Shown here piece by piece: positions 7,127 to 14,981 of a stretch of DNA of 16,384 nucleotides (position 1 is the first letter of the stretch; the number at the start of each line of letters is the position of its first letter). This DNA comes from Paracoccaceae bacterium (GTDB lineage: Bacteria > Pseudomonadota > Alphaproteobacteria > Rhodobacterales > Rhodobacteraceae): NCBI GenBank assembly GCA_016937725.1, contig JAFGVZ010000151.1, positions 1 to 16,384 of the forward strand, given 5' to 3'. The position numbers and the translations under genes were made by a program. A model generated the notes under the pieces. The model did no database searches. It was not told the origin of the DNA and saw only the letters and a program-made list of their open reading frames with translations.

Positions 7127-8734
7127 TCAGACGAGCATTTCTTTGGTCGCGGTTAGCTTCACATCCGGATAGTCACGGGCCACGCGGTCGATATCCCATT
7201 GCAAGCGGGTCATGAAGACTGGATCGCCATCGCTGTCTGTGGCCATGTGCTGCTTATTCGCCGCCGCAAAAGCATCCACCGCCGCCTGCGACCCTTGCAC
7301 CCAGCGGGCAGAGGTGAATTGCGTGGGCTCGAACCGCACGGGCAGGCCATATTCCAGCTCGATCCGGCTGGCCAGAACCTCGAATTGTAATTGGCCAACC
7401 ACGCCCACGATAAAGCCAGAGCCGAAGGCAGGCTTGAACACTTTTGCAGCACCTTCTTCAGCGAATTGCATCAGCGCCTTGTCCAAGTGCTTGGCCTTCA
7501 ACGGATCGCCAGCGCGGCAGGCTTGCAACAACTCGGGCGCGAAAGACGGGATGCCGGTGAAACGCAGCGCCTCGCCCTCTGTCAGCGCGTCACCAATGCG
7601 TAATTGGCCATGGTTCGGAATGCCGATGATGTCACCTGCCCAAGCCTCTTCGGTCACCTCGCGGTCGGCGGCCAGAAACAGAACCGGGTTCGCCACGGCC
7701 ATCTGCTTTTTCGACCGCACATGCAGCAGCTTCATGCCGCGCTCGAAATGCCCCGAGGCCAGCCGGACAAAGGCCACGCGGTCGCGGTGTTTCGGGTCCA
7801 TATTCGCCTGAACCTTGAACACGAAGCCGGTGACGGGTTTTTCTTCTGGCGCAACCTCGCGCGATTCCGCGCGCAGGATCTGTGGCGCAGGGGCATAGGC
7901 GGCGATACCGTCCATTAGCTCTTTCACCCCGAAAGAGTTGATGGCAGAGCCGAACCAGATGGGCGACAGATGCCCTTCGAGCACCGATTTCGGGTTCAGG
8001 GGCGGCAGCAATTCGCGCGCCATGGCGACTTCTTCGCGCAAGGTGGCAAGCTGCACGGCGGGCACATATTGCTCCATGCGCGGATCGTCCAGCCCGTTCA
8101 GGACCACGCTTTGGCCGCGTTTGTTGCGGTCGGCGCGGTCCATCAATTCCAGCCGGTCGTTGATCAGGTCGTAGCAGCCGATGAAATCCGCGCCCATGCC
8201 GATGGGCCAGCTGGCGGGTGTGACATCAATCGCCAAGTTTTGCTGGATTTCGTCGATGATATCGAACGTATCGCGGCTTTCACGGTCCATCTTGTTGCAG
8301 AAGGTCAGGATCGGCAGATCGCGCAGGCGGCACACTTCGAACAACTTACGCGTTTGGGATTCGACACCCTTTGCCCCGTCAATCACCATGATCGCGGCAT
8401 CCACGGCGGTCAGGGTGCGATAGGTGTCTTCTGAGAAGTCCGAGTGGCCGGGCGTGTCGACCAGATTATAACGGTAGTTCGCAAAGTCGAAGGACATCGC
8501 AGAGGCCGAGACCGAGATGCCCCGGTCCTTTTCCATCTGCATGAAGTCCGACCGGGTGCGCCGCGCTTCGCCCTTGGCACGGACCTGCCCGGCCATCTGG
8601 ATAGCCCCGCCGAAGAGCAGAAACTTTTCGGTCAGCGTGGTCTTGCCCGCATCGGGATGCGAGATGATCGCAAAGGTGCGGCGCCGCGCGATTTCGGGCG
8701 GCAAGTCGGGGCGATTTGTGTTCTGGTCCAGCAT
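7127..8734 (-). CDS. prfC: peptide chain release factor 3 (GTPase)
   Basis: The 535-residue translational GTPase recycles RF1/RF2 from the ribosome after peptide release. GTP-binding motifs are all present: G1 SHPDAGKT (25-32), G2 region DRGISVS (70-76), G3 DTPGH (93-97), G4 NKMD (147-150). The RF3-specific opening PPEIARRRTFAIISHPDAGKTT and GQVRAKGEARRTRSDFM separate it from EF-G and EF-Tu, and EF-G domains IV/V are absent. The frame is open to a TTG at 8764; the ATG at 8734 is preferred because family homology begins just after it, though neither start has a strong ribosome site. It lies 36 bases downstream of the DksA-like gene on the same strand and may share its promoter. It converges with lexA. 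Confidence 0.95.
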   Translation of the reverse strand: MLDQNTNRPDLPPEIARRRTFAIISHPDAGKTTLTEKFLLFGGAIQMAGQVRAKGEARRTRSDFMQMEKDRGISVSASAMSFDFANYRYNLVDTPGHSDFSEDTYRTLTAVDAAIMVIDGAKGVESQTRKLFEVCRLRDLPILTFCNKMDRESRDTFDIIDEIQQNLAIDVTPASWPIGMGADFIGCYDLINDRLELMDRADRNKRGQSVVLNGLDDPRMEQYVPAVQLATLREEVAMARELLPPLNPKSVLEGHLSPIWFGSAINSFGVKELMDGIAAYAPAPQILRAESREVAPEEKPVTGFVFKVQANMDPKHRDRVAFVRLASGHFERGMKLLHVRSKKQMAVANPVLFLAADREVTEEAWAGDIIGIPNHGQLRIGDALTEGEALRFTGIPSFAPELLQACRAGDPLKAKHLDKALMQFAEEGAAKVFKPAFGSGFIVGVVGQLQFEVLASRIELEYGLPVRFEPTQFTSARWVQGSQAAVDAFAAANKQHMATDSDGDPVFMTRLQWDIDRVARDYPDVKLTATKEMLV

Positions 8735-8770
8735 GGCACGCGCATAGCGCGGGCTGCTGTTCAAGACAAG

Positions 8771-9088
8771 CTACCGTGCGCAATCGCGGCAAAACGGGGT
8801 TGCCGGCAATAGGTCCAAACGTTCTTCGCTGATGTCTGACCCACAGCGCACGCAGATGCCGTATTCTCCCGCTGCCAACCGCGACAGCGCGCCGTCGATC
8901 ATGCGTAACTCTGCCTGCGCGGATAGGCCAAGTGCTTCGAGGGCCTCGTCTTGTTCGTGTTCAGTTGCATTTTCTTCCCAATCCGGGTCGCCATGCGTAT
9001 CCAACTCGGCATCAAGGCTGCGCATCCGCGCGATAAGTTCGTTGCGGCGGGCTTCTAGTTGGGCGGTGCGGTCTGTGAAATCGCGCAT
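8771..9088 (-). CDS. small DksA/TraR-family zinc-finger protein
   Basis: The 105-residue protein resembles short DksA homologues that bind the RNA polymerase secondary channel and adjust transcription, often together with ppGpp. Residues 1-70 are helical and charged, suggesting a coiled-coil hairpin. The C-terminus has a four-cysteine zinc finger: C79 and C82 (CVRCG), then C100 and C103 (CRDC). At the expected coiled-coil tip I see D47-x-A49 (HEQDEAL), but H44 stands where the first Asp of the DxxDxA motif of E. coli DksA would be, so full DksA activity is uncertain. The start is set by GGAGGA (minus strand, 9100-9095) 6 bases before the ATG; the frame runs open far upstream across hisF. It may form an operon with prfC. 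An FNR-type site lies 53 bases upstream of the start. Confidence 0.85.
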   Translation of the reverse strand: MRDFTDRTAQLEARRNELIARMRSLDAELDTHGDPDWEENATEHEQDEALEALGLSAQAELRMIDGALSRLAAGEYGICVRCGSDISEERLDLLPATPFCRDCAR

Positions 9089-9112
9089 GATGTGTCCTCC
9101 ATCGACCAAATC

Positions 9113-9154
9113 AGCATGTTGCTTTCCGGTGGGCCTGTCCTTGATCCTTATCAA
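9113..9154 (-). promoter_or_regulatory. candidate FNR-activated (class II) promoter of the DksA-like gene
   Basis: On the minus strand the FNR-type site is followed by 22 bases and then CATGCT (9118-9113), which keeps A2, T3 and T6 of the TATAAT consensus. That spacing centres the site at about -41.5 for a start near 9106, the standard class II position. The leader would then be about 18 bases and contain the GGAGGA ribosome site. The corresponding position toward hisF has no -10-like sequence. Confidence 0.5.
9141..9154. promoter_or_regulatory. FNR/FnrL-type binding site
   Basis: TTGAT-CCTT-ATCAA is a perfect match to the FNR consensus TTGAT-N4-ATCAA, which FnrL of Rhodobacter also uses. 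It sits in the 108-base gap between the divergent DksA-like gene and hisF, 53 bases from the former start and 42 from the latter. It implies oxygen-dependent control of one or both directions. Confidence 0.75.
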
Positions 9155-9196
9155 ATGACCCTTTCGCATAAGCATGACGCGGGCTAAGACGGGACC

Positions 9197-9958
9197 ATGT
9201 TGAAAACCCGTGTTATACCCTGTCTGGACGTGGCCGATGGCCGAGTCGTCAAAGGCATCAATTTCGTGGACCTGCGCGATGCGGGCGACCCGGTTGAGGC
9301 CGCGCGCGCCTATGATGCGGCGGGCGCGGATGAGCTGTGCTTTCTGGATATTCACGCCACGCATGAAAACCGCGGCACGATGTTCGATCTGGTCACGCGC
9401 ACGGCGGAGCAATGTTTCATGCCGCTGACCGTGGGCGGCGGCGTGCGCACGTCCGAGGATGTGCGCGCGTTGCTGCTGGCCGGGGCTGATAAGGTCAGCT
9501 TTAATTCCGCCGCCGTGGCCGACCCCGATGTGGTAGCGCGCGCCGCTGACCGTTTTGGCAGCCAGTGCATTGTGGTGGCGATAGACGCGAAAACCGTCAG
9601 CCCCGGCAGGTGGGAGATTTTCACCCATGGCGGGCGCAAGCCAACGGGCATTGACGCGGTGGAATTCGCGCGCATTGTGGCCGCGAAGGGGGCGGGGGAA
9701 ATATTGCTGACCAGCATGGACCGTGACGGCACGCGGGCGGGATTTAACCTGCCCCTGACCCGTGCGATTGTCGATGCGGTGGGCGTGCCCGTCATCGCCT
9801 CTGGCGGGGTGGGGAATTTGGACCATCTGGTCGAAGGCGTGACAGAGGGCGGCGCAAGTGCCGTGCTTGCCGCGAGTATCTTCCATTTCGGCGAATTCAC
9901 CATCGGGCAGGCCAAGGAACATATGGCGGCCGCCGGTATTCCGATGAGGCTGTCATGA
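9197..9958 (+). CDS. hisF: imidazole glycerol phosphate synthase cyclase subunit
   Basis: The 253-residue TIM barrel pairs with the HisH amidotransferase to make imidazole glycerol phosphate and AICAR from PRFAR in histidine synthesis. The N-terminus MLKTRVIPCLDVADGRVVKG is characteristic. Catalytic D11 and D130 (VVAIDAKTV) are present, as are phosphate-binding VGGGVRT (79-85) and ASGGVG near the C-terminus. Length is typical. No strong ribosome site precedes the ATG. hisH, hisA and hisB are not in this window, so only the hisF-hisE end of the usual cluster is here. It overlaps hisE by 4 bases. Confidence 0.97.
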   Translation: MLKTRVIPCLDVADGRVVKGINFVDLRDAGDPVEAARAYDAAGADELCFLDIHATHENRGTMFDLVTRTAEQCFMPLTVGGGVRTSEDVRALLLAGADKVSFNSAAVADPDVVARAADRFGSQCIVVAIDAKTVSPGRWEIFTHGGRKPTGIDAVEFARIVAAKGAGEILLTSMDRDGTRAGFNLPLTRAIVDAVGVPVIASGGVGNLDHLVEGVTEGGASAVLAASIFHFGEFTIGQAKEHMAAAGIPMRLS

Positions 9959-10269
9959 GCGCGTTGGAGAAGTTGGCCGCGACCATTGCGGCGCGCAAGG
10001 GCGCAGACCCGGACAGTTCTTGGACGGCCAAGCTTCTGGCCAAGGGGCCGGAAAAATGCGCCGAGAAGTTTGGGGAAGAGGCTATCGAGGCGGTAATCGA
10101 AGCGGTCAAAGGCGACCGCGCGCGCTTGACCTCGGAAGCGGCGGATGTGCTGTATCACCTGTTGGTCATGTGCGCGGCGCGCGATGTCTCCTTGGTCGAG
10201 ATAGAGGCAGAGCTTGCCCGCCGCGAAGGCACATCCGGGCTGGATGAAAAGGCCGCGCGCAAGGGCTGA
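9955..10269 (+). CDS. hisE: phosphoribosyl-ATP pyrophosphatase
   Basis: The 104-residue all-alpha enzyme hydrolyses phosphoribosyl-ATP to phosphoribosyl-AMP and pyrophosphate, the second histidine step. It has the MazG-like acidic motifs EKFGEEAIE (37-45; E41, E42 and E45) and SEAADVLYHLLV (60-71; E61 and D64) that bind magnesium, and the family element SWTAKLLAKG (22-31). It is a stand-alone HisE, not the HisIE fusion of enterobacteria. The start overlaps the hisF stop as ATGA, so the two are translationally coupled. Confidence 0.95.
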   Translation: MSALEKLAATIAARKGADPDSSWTAKLLAKGPEKCAEKFGEEAIEAVIEAVKGDRARLTSEAADVLYHLLVMCAARDVSLVEIEAELARREGTSGLDEKAARKG

Positions 10270-10335
10270 GGCTTGCCAAGCTCCGCGCGCACAGCTAGAC
10301 CGCTCACATGTTAACTAAACGGGGCGGTTTGGCGC

Positions 10336-11244
10336 ATGACCGACTGGCTGTTATCGCTGGTAGGAACGCCAGAGGGCGCGCGACTGGCCACCATTCTTGC
10401 GCTGGTTTCTGCCGTGTCGCATGCCACGTTCGGGGCGCTTCAAAAGGGCGCGCATGACCCATGGTTGACCCGTGGCGCGATAGACGGGGCGACGGTGGCA
10501 CTGTCCCTGCCCTTGGCGATTTTCTGGGCCGGGATGCCCCCGCCAGAGATGTGGCCGGTGCTGCTGGGCGTGGTTGGCCTGCATTTCTTTTACAAACTGA
10601 CCATGGCGCTGGCCTATGAGCGCGCGGCCTACACGGTGGTTTACCCCGTGGTGCGCGGCACGGGCCCCATCGTGACCGTGCTGGCCGCCATGGTCGTGTT
10701 CAATGAAAGCTATGGGGCGGTGCAATGGTTGGGTGTCGGGTTGTTGTCGGGCGGCATTCTGCTTTTGGCGCTGCGCAACCTGTCGGAAGAAACGCTGGAC
10801 CTGCGCGCGCTGAAGCTGGGCTTGCTCTGGGCCATGGCCGGTGGCGCGCTGGTGGCGGCCTACACGACCTATGATGCCTGGGCCATCCGGTTGTCGGGCG
10901 ATCCGTTGCGCTTTCTGGTGTGGTTCTTCCTGTTCAGTTCAATCGACTTCGCGCTGATCGGTTTGTGGCGCTACCGCAGAATGGCCGACGCGCCTGCGCC
11001 ATGGCCGCTAGCCCTGCGCGGGCTGGCGGGCGGCGTGATCGCCTATGTCAGCTTTGGCGGAGTGATGCTGGCCACGTTGGTTGGGCGCGTGGGCGAATCG
11101 GCGGTGCTGCGCGAAACCTCGACCGTTTTTGCCGCGCTGATTGGCTGGTTCATTCTGAAAGAACGTGTCGGCCCGCGTAAATTGGCGCTTATGGTCATGA
11201 TCGCGGCAGGCGCGGTTGTGGTGCAACTGGGCGGGCGCGGCTAG
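10336..11244 (+). CDS. EamA-type (DMT superfamily) inner-membrane permease
   Basis: The 302-residue hydrophobic protein shows about ten membrane helices in two repeats, as in drug/metabolite transporters. The first repeat contains YKLTMALAYERAAYTVVYPV and the RGTGPIVTVLAAMVVFNES element, the second SAVLRETSTVFAALIGWFILKERVG; both match the typical EamA fourth and fifth helices with a conserved E in xES/KER. The substrate cannot be told from sequence; the family exports amino acids, nucleosides and other metabolites. No clear ribosome site precedes the ATG. It starts 66 bases after hisE, possibly by read-through, and its stop overlaps the end of tldD by 4 bases in convergent orientation. Confidence 0.85.
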   Translation: MTDWLLSLVGTPEGARLATILALVSAVSHATFGALQKGAHDPWLTRGAIDGATVALSLPLAIFWAGMPPPEMWPVLLGVVGLHFFYKLTMALAYERAAYTVVYPVVRGTGPIVTVLAAMVVFNESYGAVQWLGVGLLSGGILLLALRNLSEETLDLRALKLGLLWAMAGGALVAAYTTYDAWAIRLSGDPLRFLVWFFLFSSIDFALIGLWRYRRMADAPAPWPLALRGLAGGVIAYVSFGGVMLATLVGRVGESAVLRETSTVFAALIGWFILKERVGPRKLALMVMIAAGAVVVQLGGRG

Positions 11245-12662
11245 GCCGCGCTGCCGCCCACGGTCAGCCCGCCGATCATCAGCGTGGGCTGGCCCACGCC
11301 CACGGGCACCCATTGCCCCGCCTTGCCGCAAGTTCCGATGCCGGGGTCCAGCTGCAGATCATTGCCCACGGCGCGGATTTTGGTCAGCGCCGTTGCCCCG
11401 TCGCCAATCAGCGTGGCCCCTTTGATGGGCGCGCCGACCTGGCCGTTTTGCACGCGATACGCTTCGGTGCAGGAAAAGACGAATTTGCCGTTGGTAATGT
11501 CCACCTGTCCGCCACCGAAGCCCACGGCATAAATGCCATCCTTCAGCCCCGCCAGAATATCGGCCGGATCGCTGTCGCCCGCCTGCATATAGGTGTTTGT
11601 CATACGCGGCATGGGGGCGTGTTCGTAGCTTTCGCGCCGCCCGTTGCCGGTTGGGGCCACGCCCATCAACCGCGCGTTCTGGCGGTCCTGCATGTAGCCC
11701 ACCAGCTTGCCATCTTCGATCAGCACGTTGCGGGCCGATGGCGTGCCTTCGTCGTCGATGGTCAGTGACCCGCGCCGGTCGGGCAGGGTGCCGTCATCCA
11801 GCACTGTCACGCCGGGAGCGGCAATTTGTTGACCCATCAGGCCAGCAAAGGCGGAACTGCCCTTGCGGTTGAAATCACCTTCAAGCCCATGGCCGATCGC
11901 CTCGTGCAGCAATATACCGGGCCAGCCGGGGCCAAGCACAACATCCATCACACCCGCCGGTGCAGAATCGGCGCGCAGGTTCACCAGCGCCACGCGCAGC
12001 GCCTCTTTCGCGACGGGTTGCCAATAATCGCGTGCCATGAGTGCAGACAGTTCCGACCGCCCGCCGCCACCCATGCCGCCAGATTCGCGCCGCCCGTCCT
12101 GTTCCACGATGACAGATATATTGAGCCGCGCCATGGGCCGCGCGTCGCGCAAGCGCGTGCCTTCTGGGCGCAGAATTTCGATTTCCTGCCGCGTGGCGGC
12201 CAATGCTACCGATACCTGCACCACGCGCGGGTCGGCGGCGCGCAGGTAATCGTCAATCTCGCGCAGCAGGTCTATCTTGGCGGCGAAAGCCACTTCTGAA
12301 ACCGGGTCAATGTCGCGGTATAGCTTATGGTTCGTCGCTTGGGGCGCGTCTGCCAAAGTGCCGCCACCCGCGCCCACCGCCAAGCGCGCAGTTTGTGCGG
12401 CACGGCGCAAAGCTTCTATCGTCATATGGGTGCTGTGCGCGTAGCCTGTCACTTCGCCGCGCACGGCGCGCAGGCCAAACCCCTCTGCCGCGTTGTAGCT
12501 GGCCGATTTCACGCGCCCATCATCAAAGCTGAGCGCTTCGGATACCCGGCGCTCCAGAAACAATTCGCCATCATCGGCGCCATCGGTTGCGGCACGCAAT
12601 TCGGCCAAGGCCTGCCCTTCGTCCAGAAAGCTGTCGAAGGGGCGGAATTCGGTCTGCGTCAT
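11241..12662 (-). CDS. tldD: TldD metalloprotease subunit
   Basis: The 473-residue protein is the catalytic subunit of the TldD/TldE (PmbA) zinc protease, which removes leader peptides and degrades modified peptides such as microcins and the CcdA antitoxin. The zinc-binding helix is LLHEAIGHGLEGD (251-263) with HEAIGH at 253-258. Other family parts are the N-terminal strand-rich domain with GFGLRAVRG, and near the C-terminus GFGGGQVDITNGKF followed by FSCTEAY with the conserved Cys. Length matches E. coli TldD. The frame is open to 12737, but AGAGG (minus strand, 12672-12668) 5 bases before the ATG at 12662 and the homology decide for this start. tldE/pmbA is not adjacent. It is divergent from coxB. 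Confidence 0.93.
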   Translation of the reverse strand: MTQTEFRPFDSFLDEGQALAELRAATDGADDGELFLERRVSEALSFDDGRVKSASYNAAEGFGLRAVRGEVTGYAHSTHMTIEALRRAAQTARLAVGAGGGTLADAPQATNHKLYRDIDPVSEVAFAAKIDLLREIDDYLRAADPRVVQVSVALAATRQEIEILRPEGTRLRDARPMARLNISVIVEQDGRRESGGMGGGGRSELSALMARDYWQPVAKEALRVALVNLRADSAPAGVMDVVLGPGWPGILLHEAIGHGLEGDFNRKGSSAFAGLMGQQIAAPGVTVLDDGTLPDRRGSLTIDDEGTPSARNVLIEDGKLVGYMQDRQNARLMGVAPTGNGRRESYEHAPMPRMTNTYMQAGDSDPADILAGLKDGIYAVGFGGGQVDITNGKFVFSCTEAYRVQNGQVGAPIKGATLIGDGATALTKIRAVGNDLQLDPGIGTCGKAGQWVPVGVGQPTLMIGGLTVGGSAA

Positions 12663-12891
12663 TTTGGCCTCTGTTCTTTCACGATATTTGCTGTGGTGCG
12701 GCGCCGGATGGGTGATCTTGTCTTTGACATAGATCATTAAATCGCAATGTTTCGCAGTGGTTTTGCTTGTTCTGAGATGTGTAATATGGTTTTAGAGGGG
12801 GAAAGCTCAACGGAATTCCATGGCATACATCGAATTGTGTGACCATGCCGGATAGAACGCGGCGAAAAGCCGCATAAAACGGGAACCGACC

Positions 12892-13773
12892 ATGCGCCTT
12901 CTTTCCGCCATGACCAATGCGGCCGTCACAGCCGCTTGCGCCTTGACCGCCACCGCTGCCTGGGCTGACGACCAATTGCCAGTCTTGCCCGTGCGCGGCG
13001 CGCCCGTGCCCGGCGGAATGTCGCTGCAAGACCCTGCCTCGTCCGTCGCAAGCGGCGTTGTTTTTCTGGACAACCTGCTGCTGTGGATCATCGTGCCAAT
13101 CACGATTTTCGTGACCGCGCTGCTGATCTGGGTGATCGTCTTCCACAACCGCAAGGCAAACCCCACACCGGCGAAATTCACACATAATTCTCCGTTGGAA
13201 GTGGCTTGGACCGCGATCCCCGCGCTTATTCTGCTGGTCATCGCCTTTTTCACCTTCCCCGCGTTGCGCTACGAGCAGGTCATGCCAGAGGCGGACGTGA
13301 CCATCAAGACCACCGGCTACCAGTGGTATTGGGGATACGAGTATGTGGACCATGGCGTCGAATTCTCCAGCTTCATGTTGCAGCGAGAAGAGTTGGAAGA
13401 GTATGGCTACACCCAAGATCTGTATCTGCTGGCCACCGACACGGAAGTGGTGGTGCCGGTTGGGAAAAACGTCGTGATGCAAGTCACCGCGGCTGATGTG
13501 ATCCATTCTTGGGCCATGCCTGCCTTTGGCGTGAAGCAAGACGGCGTGCCGGGCCGCTTGGCGCAATTGTGGTTCAATGTCGACCAAGAGGGCGTTTATT
13601 TCGGTCAATGCTCGGAGCTTTGTGGGATCAACCACGCCTACATGCCCATTACTGTCAAAGCGGTTAGCGAAGAAGAATATGTCGCTTGGCTGGAACGTCA
13701 GGGCGCACAATTCGCCGAAGGGTCGTGGGAAGCAGACGTGCGGGACCGCGTCCAGCTTGCTGCTGCCCAATAA
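12892..13773 (+). CDS. coxB: cytochrome c oxidase (aa3) subunit II
   Basis: The 293-residue subunit receives electrons from cytochrome c at the binuclear CuA centre and passes them to heme a. A signal peptide is seen at 1-25 (cleavage likely after AWA, before DDQLP). Two membrane helices follow, about 58-85 and 104-124. The periplasmic cupredoxin domain holds the aromatic patch YQWYWGYE (143-150) and all CuA ligands: H205, C240, E242, C244, H248 and M251. It corresponds to ctaC of Paracoccus. The 229-base gap to tldD should hold its promoter; TAATAT (12782-12787) could be a -10 but no good -35 fits. A short GCGGC-GAAAA-GCCGC hairpin (12859-12873) lies in the leader. coxA is absent here, as is usual in this order. 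Confidence 0.97.
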   Translation: MRLLSAMTNAAVTAACALTATAAWADDQLPVLPVRGAPVPGGMSLQDPASSVASGVVFLDNLLLWIIVPITIFVTALLIWVIVFHNRKANPTPAKFTHNSPLEVAWTAIPALILLVIAFFTFPALRYEQVMPEADVTIKTTGYQWYWGYEYVDHGVEFSSFMLQREELEEYGYTQDLYLLATDTEVVVPVGKNVVMQVTAADVIHSWAMPAFGVKQDGVPGRLAQLWFNVDQEGVYFGQCSELCGINHAYMPITVKAVSEEEYVAWLERQGAQFAEGSWEADVRDRVQLAAAQ

Positions 13774-13806
13774 GCCTTTGCCCCAAGCCCGACCGGATAG
13801 CATAGC

Positions 13807-14781
13807 ATGACCGACATTCGCGCAGATTTCACGCAGGCTCGGCAGCCAGAGGCCGAGTTCCGCGACTATGTCGCCCTGCTTAAGCCGCGCGTGATGACAT
13901 TGGTTGTGTTCACAGCACTCAGCGGCCTTCTGGTCGCGCCGGGCGGGTTGCACCCGGTCGAAGGGTTGGCCGCGATCATCTTCATTGCTTTGGGCGGTGG
14001 GGCATCTGGCGCGCTGAATATGTGGTGGGACGCGGATATTGACGCGGTCATGAAGCGCACCGCCAAGCGCCCCATTCCGGCTGGCAAGGTCACAGAAGGC
14101 GAGGCTTTCGCCATAGGCATAACGCTCGCGTCGATTTCCGTCATCATGTTGTGGCTTGCGACGAACGCGTTGGCGGGCGCGCTTCTGGCCTTCACGATTT
14201 TCTTCTATGTCGTGATCTATTCCATGTGGCTTAAGCGCGCGACGCCGCAGAACATTGTCATCGGGGGCGCGGCAGGTGCTTTCCCGCCAATGATTGGCTG
14301 GGTTGCTGTCACCGGCAGCATCAGCGTCGAAGCTTGCTTGATGTTCCTGCTTATTTTCATGTGGACGCCGCCGCATTTCTGGGCATTGGCGCTGTTCATG
14401 AAGTCTGACTATCACGAAGCTAAAGTGCCCATGCTGACGGTCACGCATGGCCGCCGCGCAACTCGCACGCATATTTTGGTTTACACTATTGCGCTGCTGC
14501 CTGTTGCTGTGGCCACCGGTCTGACCAGCATTGGTGGGCCTGTCTACATGGCCGCCGCGCTATGGCTTAGCCTTGGGTTCCTGATGGGCGCGTGGGATAT
14601 CTGGAAGCGCGACGAAGCGCAGGCCGAGGCGGACAATTATGCGACCGAAAAGCGTGTGTTCCGGTTCTCGCTTTACTACCTGTTCATCCTGTTCGGTGCA
14701 TTGACTGCAGAAGCCGCCCTGCGCAACCTGCCCGCCTATGCCGAATTTGCCGCGCGCTTTAACCTTGTGGAGATGTTCTGA
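13807..14781 (+). CDS. ctaB: protoheme IX farnesyltransferase (heme O synthase)
   Basis: The 324-residue polytopic membrane enzyme attaches farnesyl diphosphate to heme B, giving heme O, the precursor of heme A for the aa3 oxidase. The UbiA-family prenyl-diphosphate motif is N71-x3-D75-x-D77-x-D79 (NMWWDADIDAVMKRT), followed by AKRPIPAGKV. The second conserved loop is DYHEAKVPMLTVTHG. The hydrophilic N-terminal tail and several membrane helices are typical. It follows coxB by 33 bases. Its TGA stop overlaps the next ATG by one base (TGATG). Confidence 0.97.
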   Translation: MTDIRADFTQARQPEAEFRDYVALLKPRVMTLVVFTALSGLLVAPGGLHPVEGLAAIIFIALGGGASGALNMWWDADIDAVMKRTAKRPIPAGKVTEGEAFAIGITLASISVIMLWLATNALAGALLAFTIFFYVVIYSMWLKRATPQNIVIGGAAGAFPPMIGWVAVTGSISVEACLMFLLIFMWTPPHFWALALFMKSDYHEAKVPMLTVTHGRRATRTHILVYTIALLPVAVATGLTSIGGPVYMAAALWLSLGFLMGAWDIWKRDEAQAEADNYATEKRVFRFSLYYLFILFGALTAEAALRNLPAYAEFAARFNLVEMF

Positions 14782-14981
14782 TGTCGATTGCCCGCGAACA
14801 TCCGCTGCATAAGCGCCGCTCGGGCCGCAATGTTGGGCTTGCATTGGTGCTTCTGGCCTTCATCGCATTGGTCTTCGGGCTGACGATTGCGAAAGTGTCC
14901 GGCGGCGGCACGATCGAAGCCTTCGATCACACCTATCGCCCAGCAATGGACCCAGCCACCATTATCCCGGCGGAGGAGTGA
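14781..14981 (+). CDS. small single-span membrane protein of the cta cluster, possibly CoxF-like
   Basis: The 66-residue protein has a basic N-terminus (K11, R12, R13 and R16), one hydrophobic span at about 18-38, and a short C-terminal tail rich in Pro and acidic residues. By the positive-inside rule the tail faces the periplasm. It is joined to both neighbours by TGATG overlaps (14779-14783 and 14979-14983), so it is very probably translated with ctaB and ctaG. A small ORF at this place is usual in alphaproteobacterial cox clusters, and some are named CoxF, but I cannot confirm homology. A role in oxidase assembly or as a small oxidase-associated subunit is inferred from position only. Confidence 0.8.
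   Translation: MSIAREHPLHKRRSGRNVGLALVLLAFIALVFGLTIAKVSGGGTIEAFDHTYRPAMDPATIIPAEE

Noticed and set aside
7212..7811. 199-codon open frame on the plus strand
   Set aside because: Antisense to prfC; no ribosome site or recognisable domain.
8735..8764. Upstream TTG start for prfC adding ten residues
   Set aside because: Release factor 3 homology begins just after the ATG at 8734, and no good ribosome site precedes the TTG.
12747..12842. 31-codon ORF in the coxB upstream region
   Set aside because: No ribosome site, no recognisable product, and a length expected by chance.
12679..14472. 597-codon open frame on the minus strand
   Set aside because: It runs antisense to coxB and ctaB, which have complete family motifs; its His/Arg/Gln-rich translation is typical of a shadow frame in high-GC DNA.
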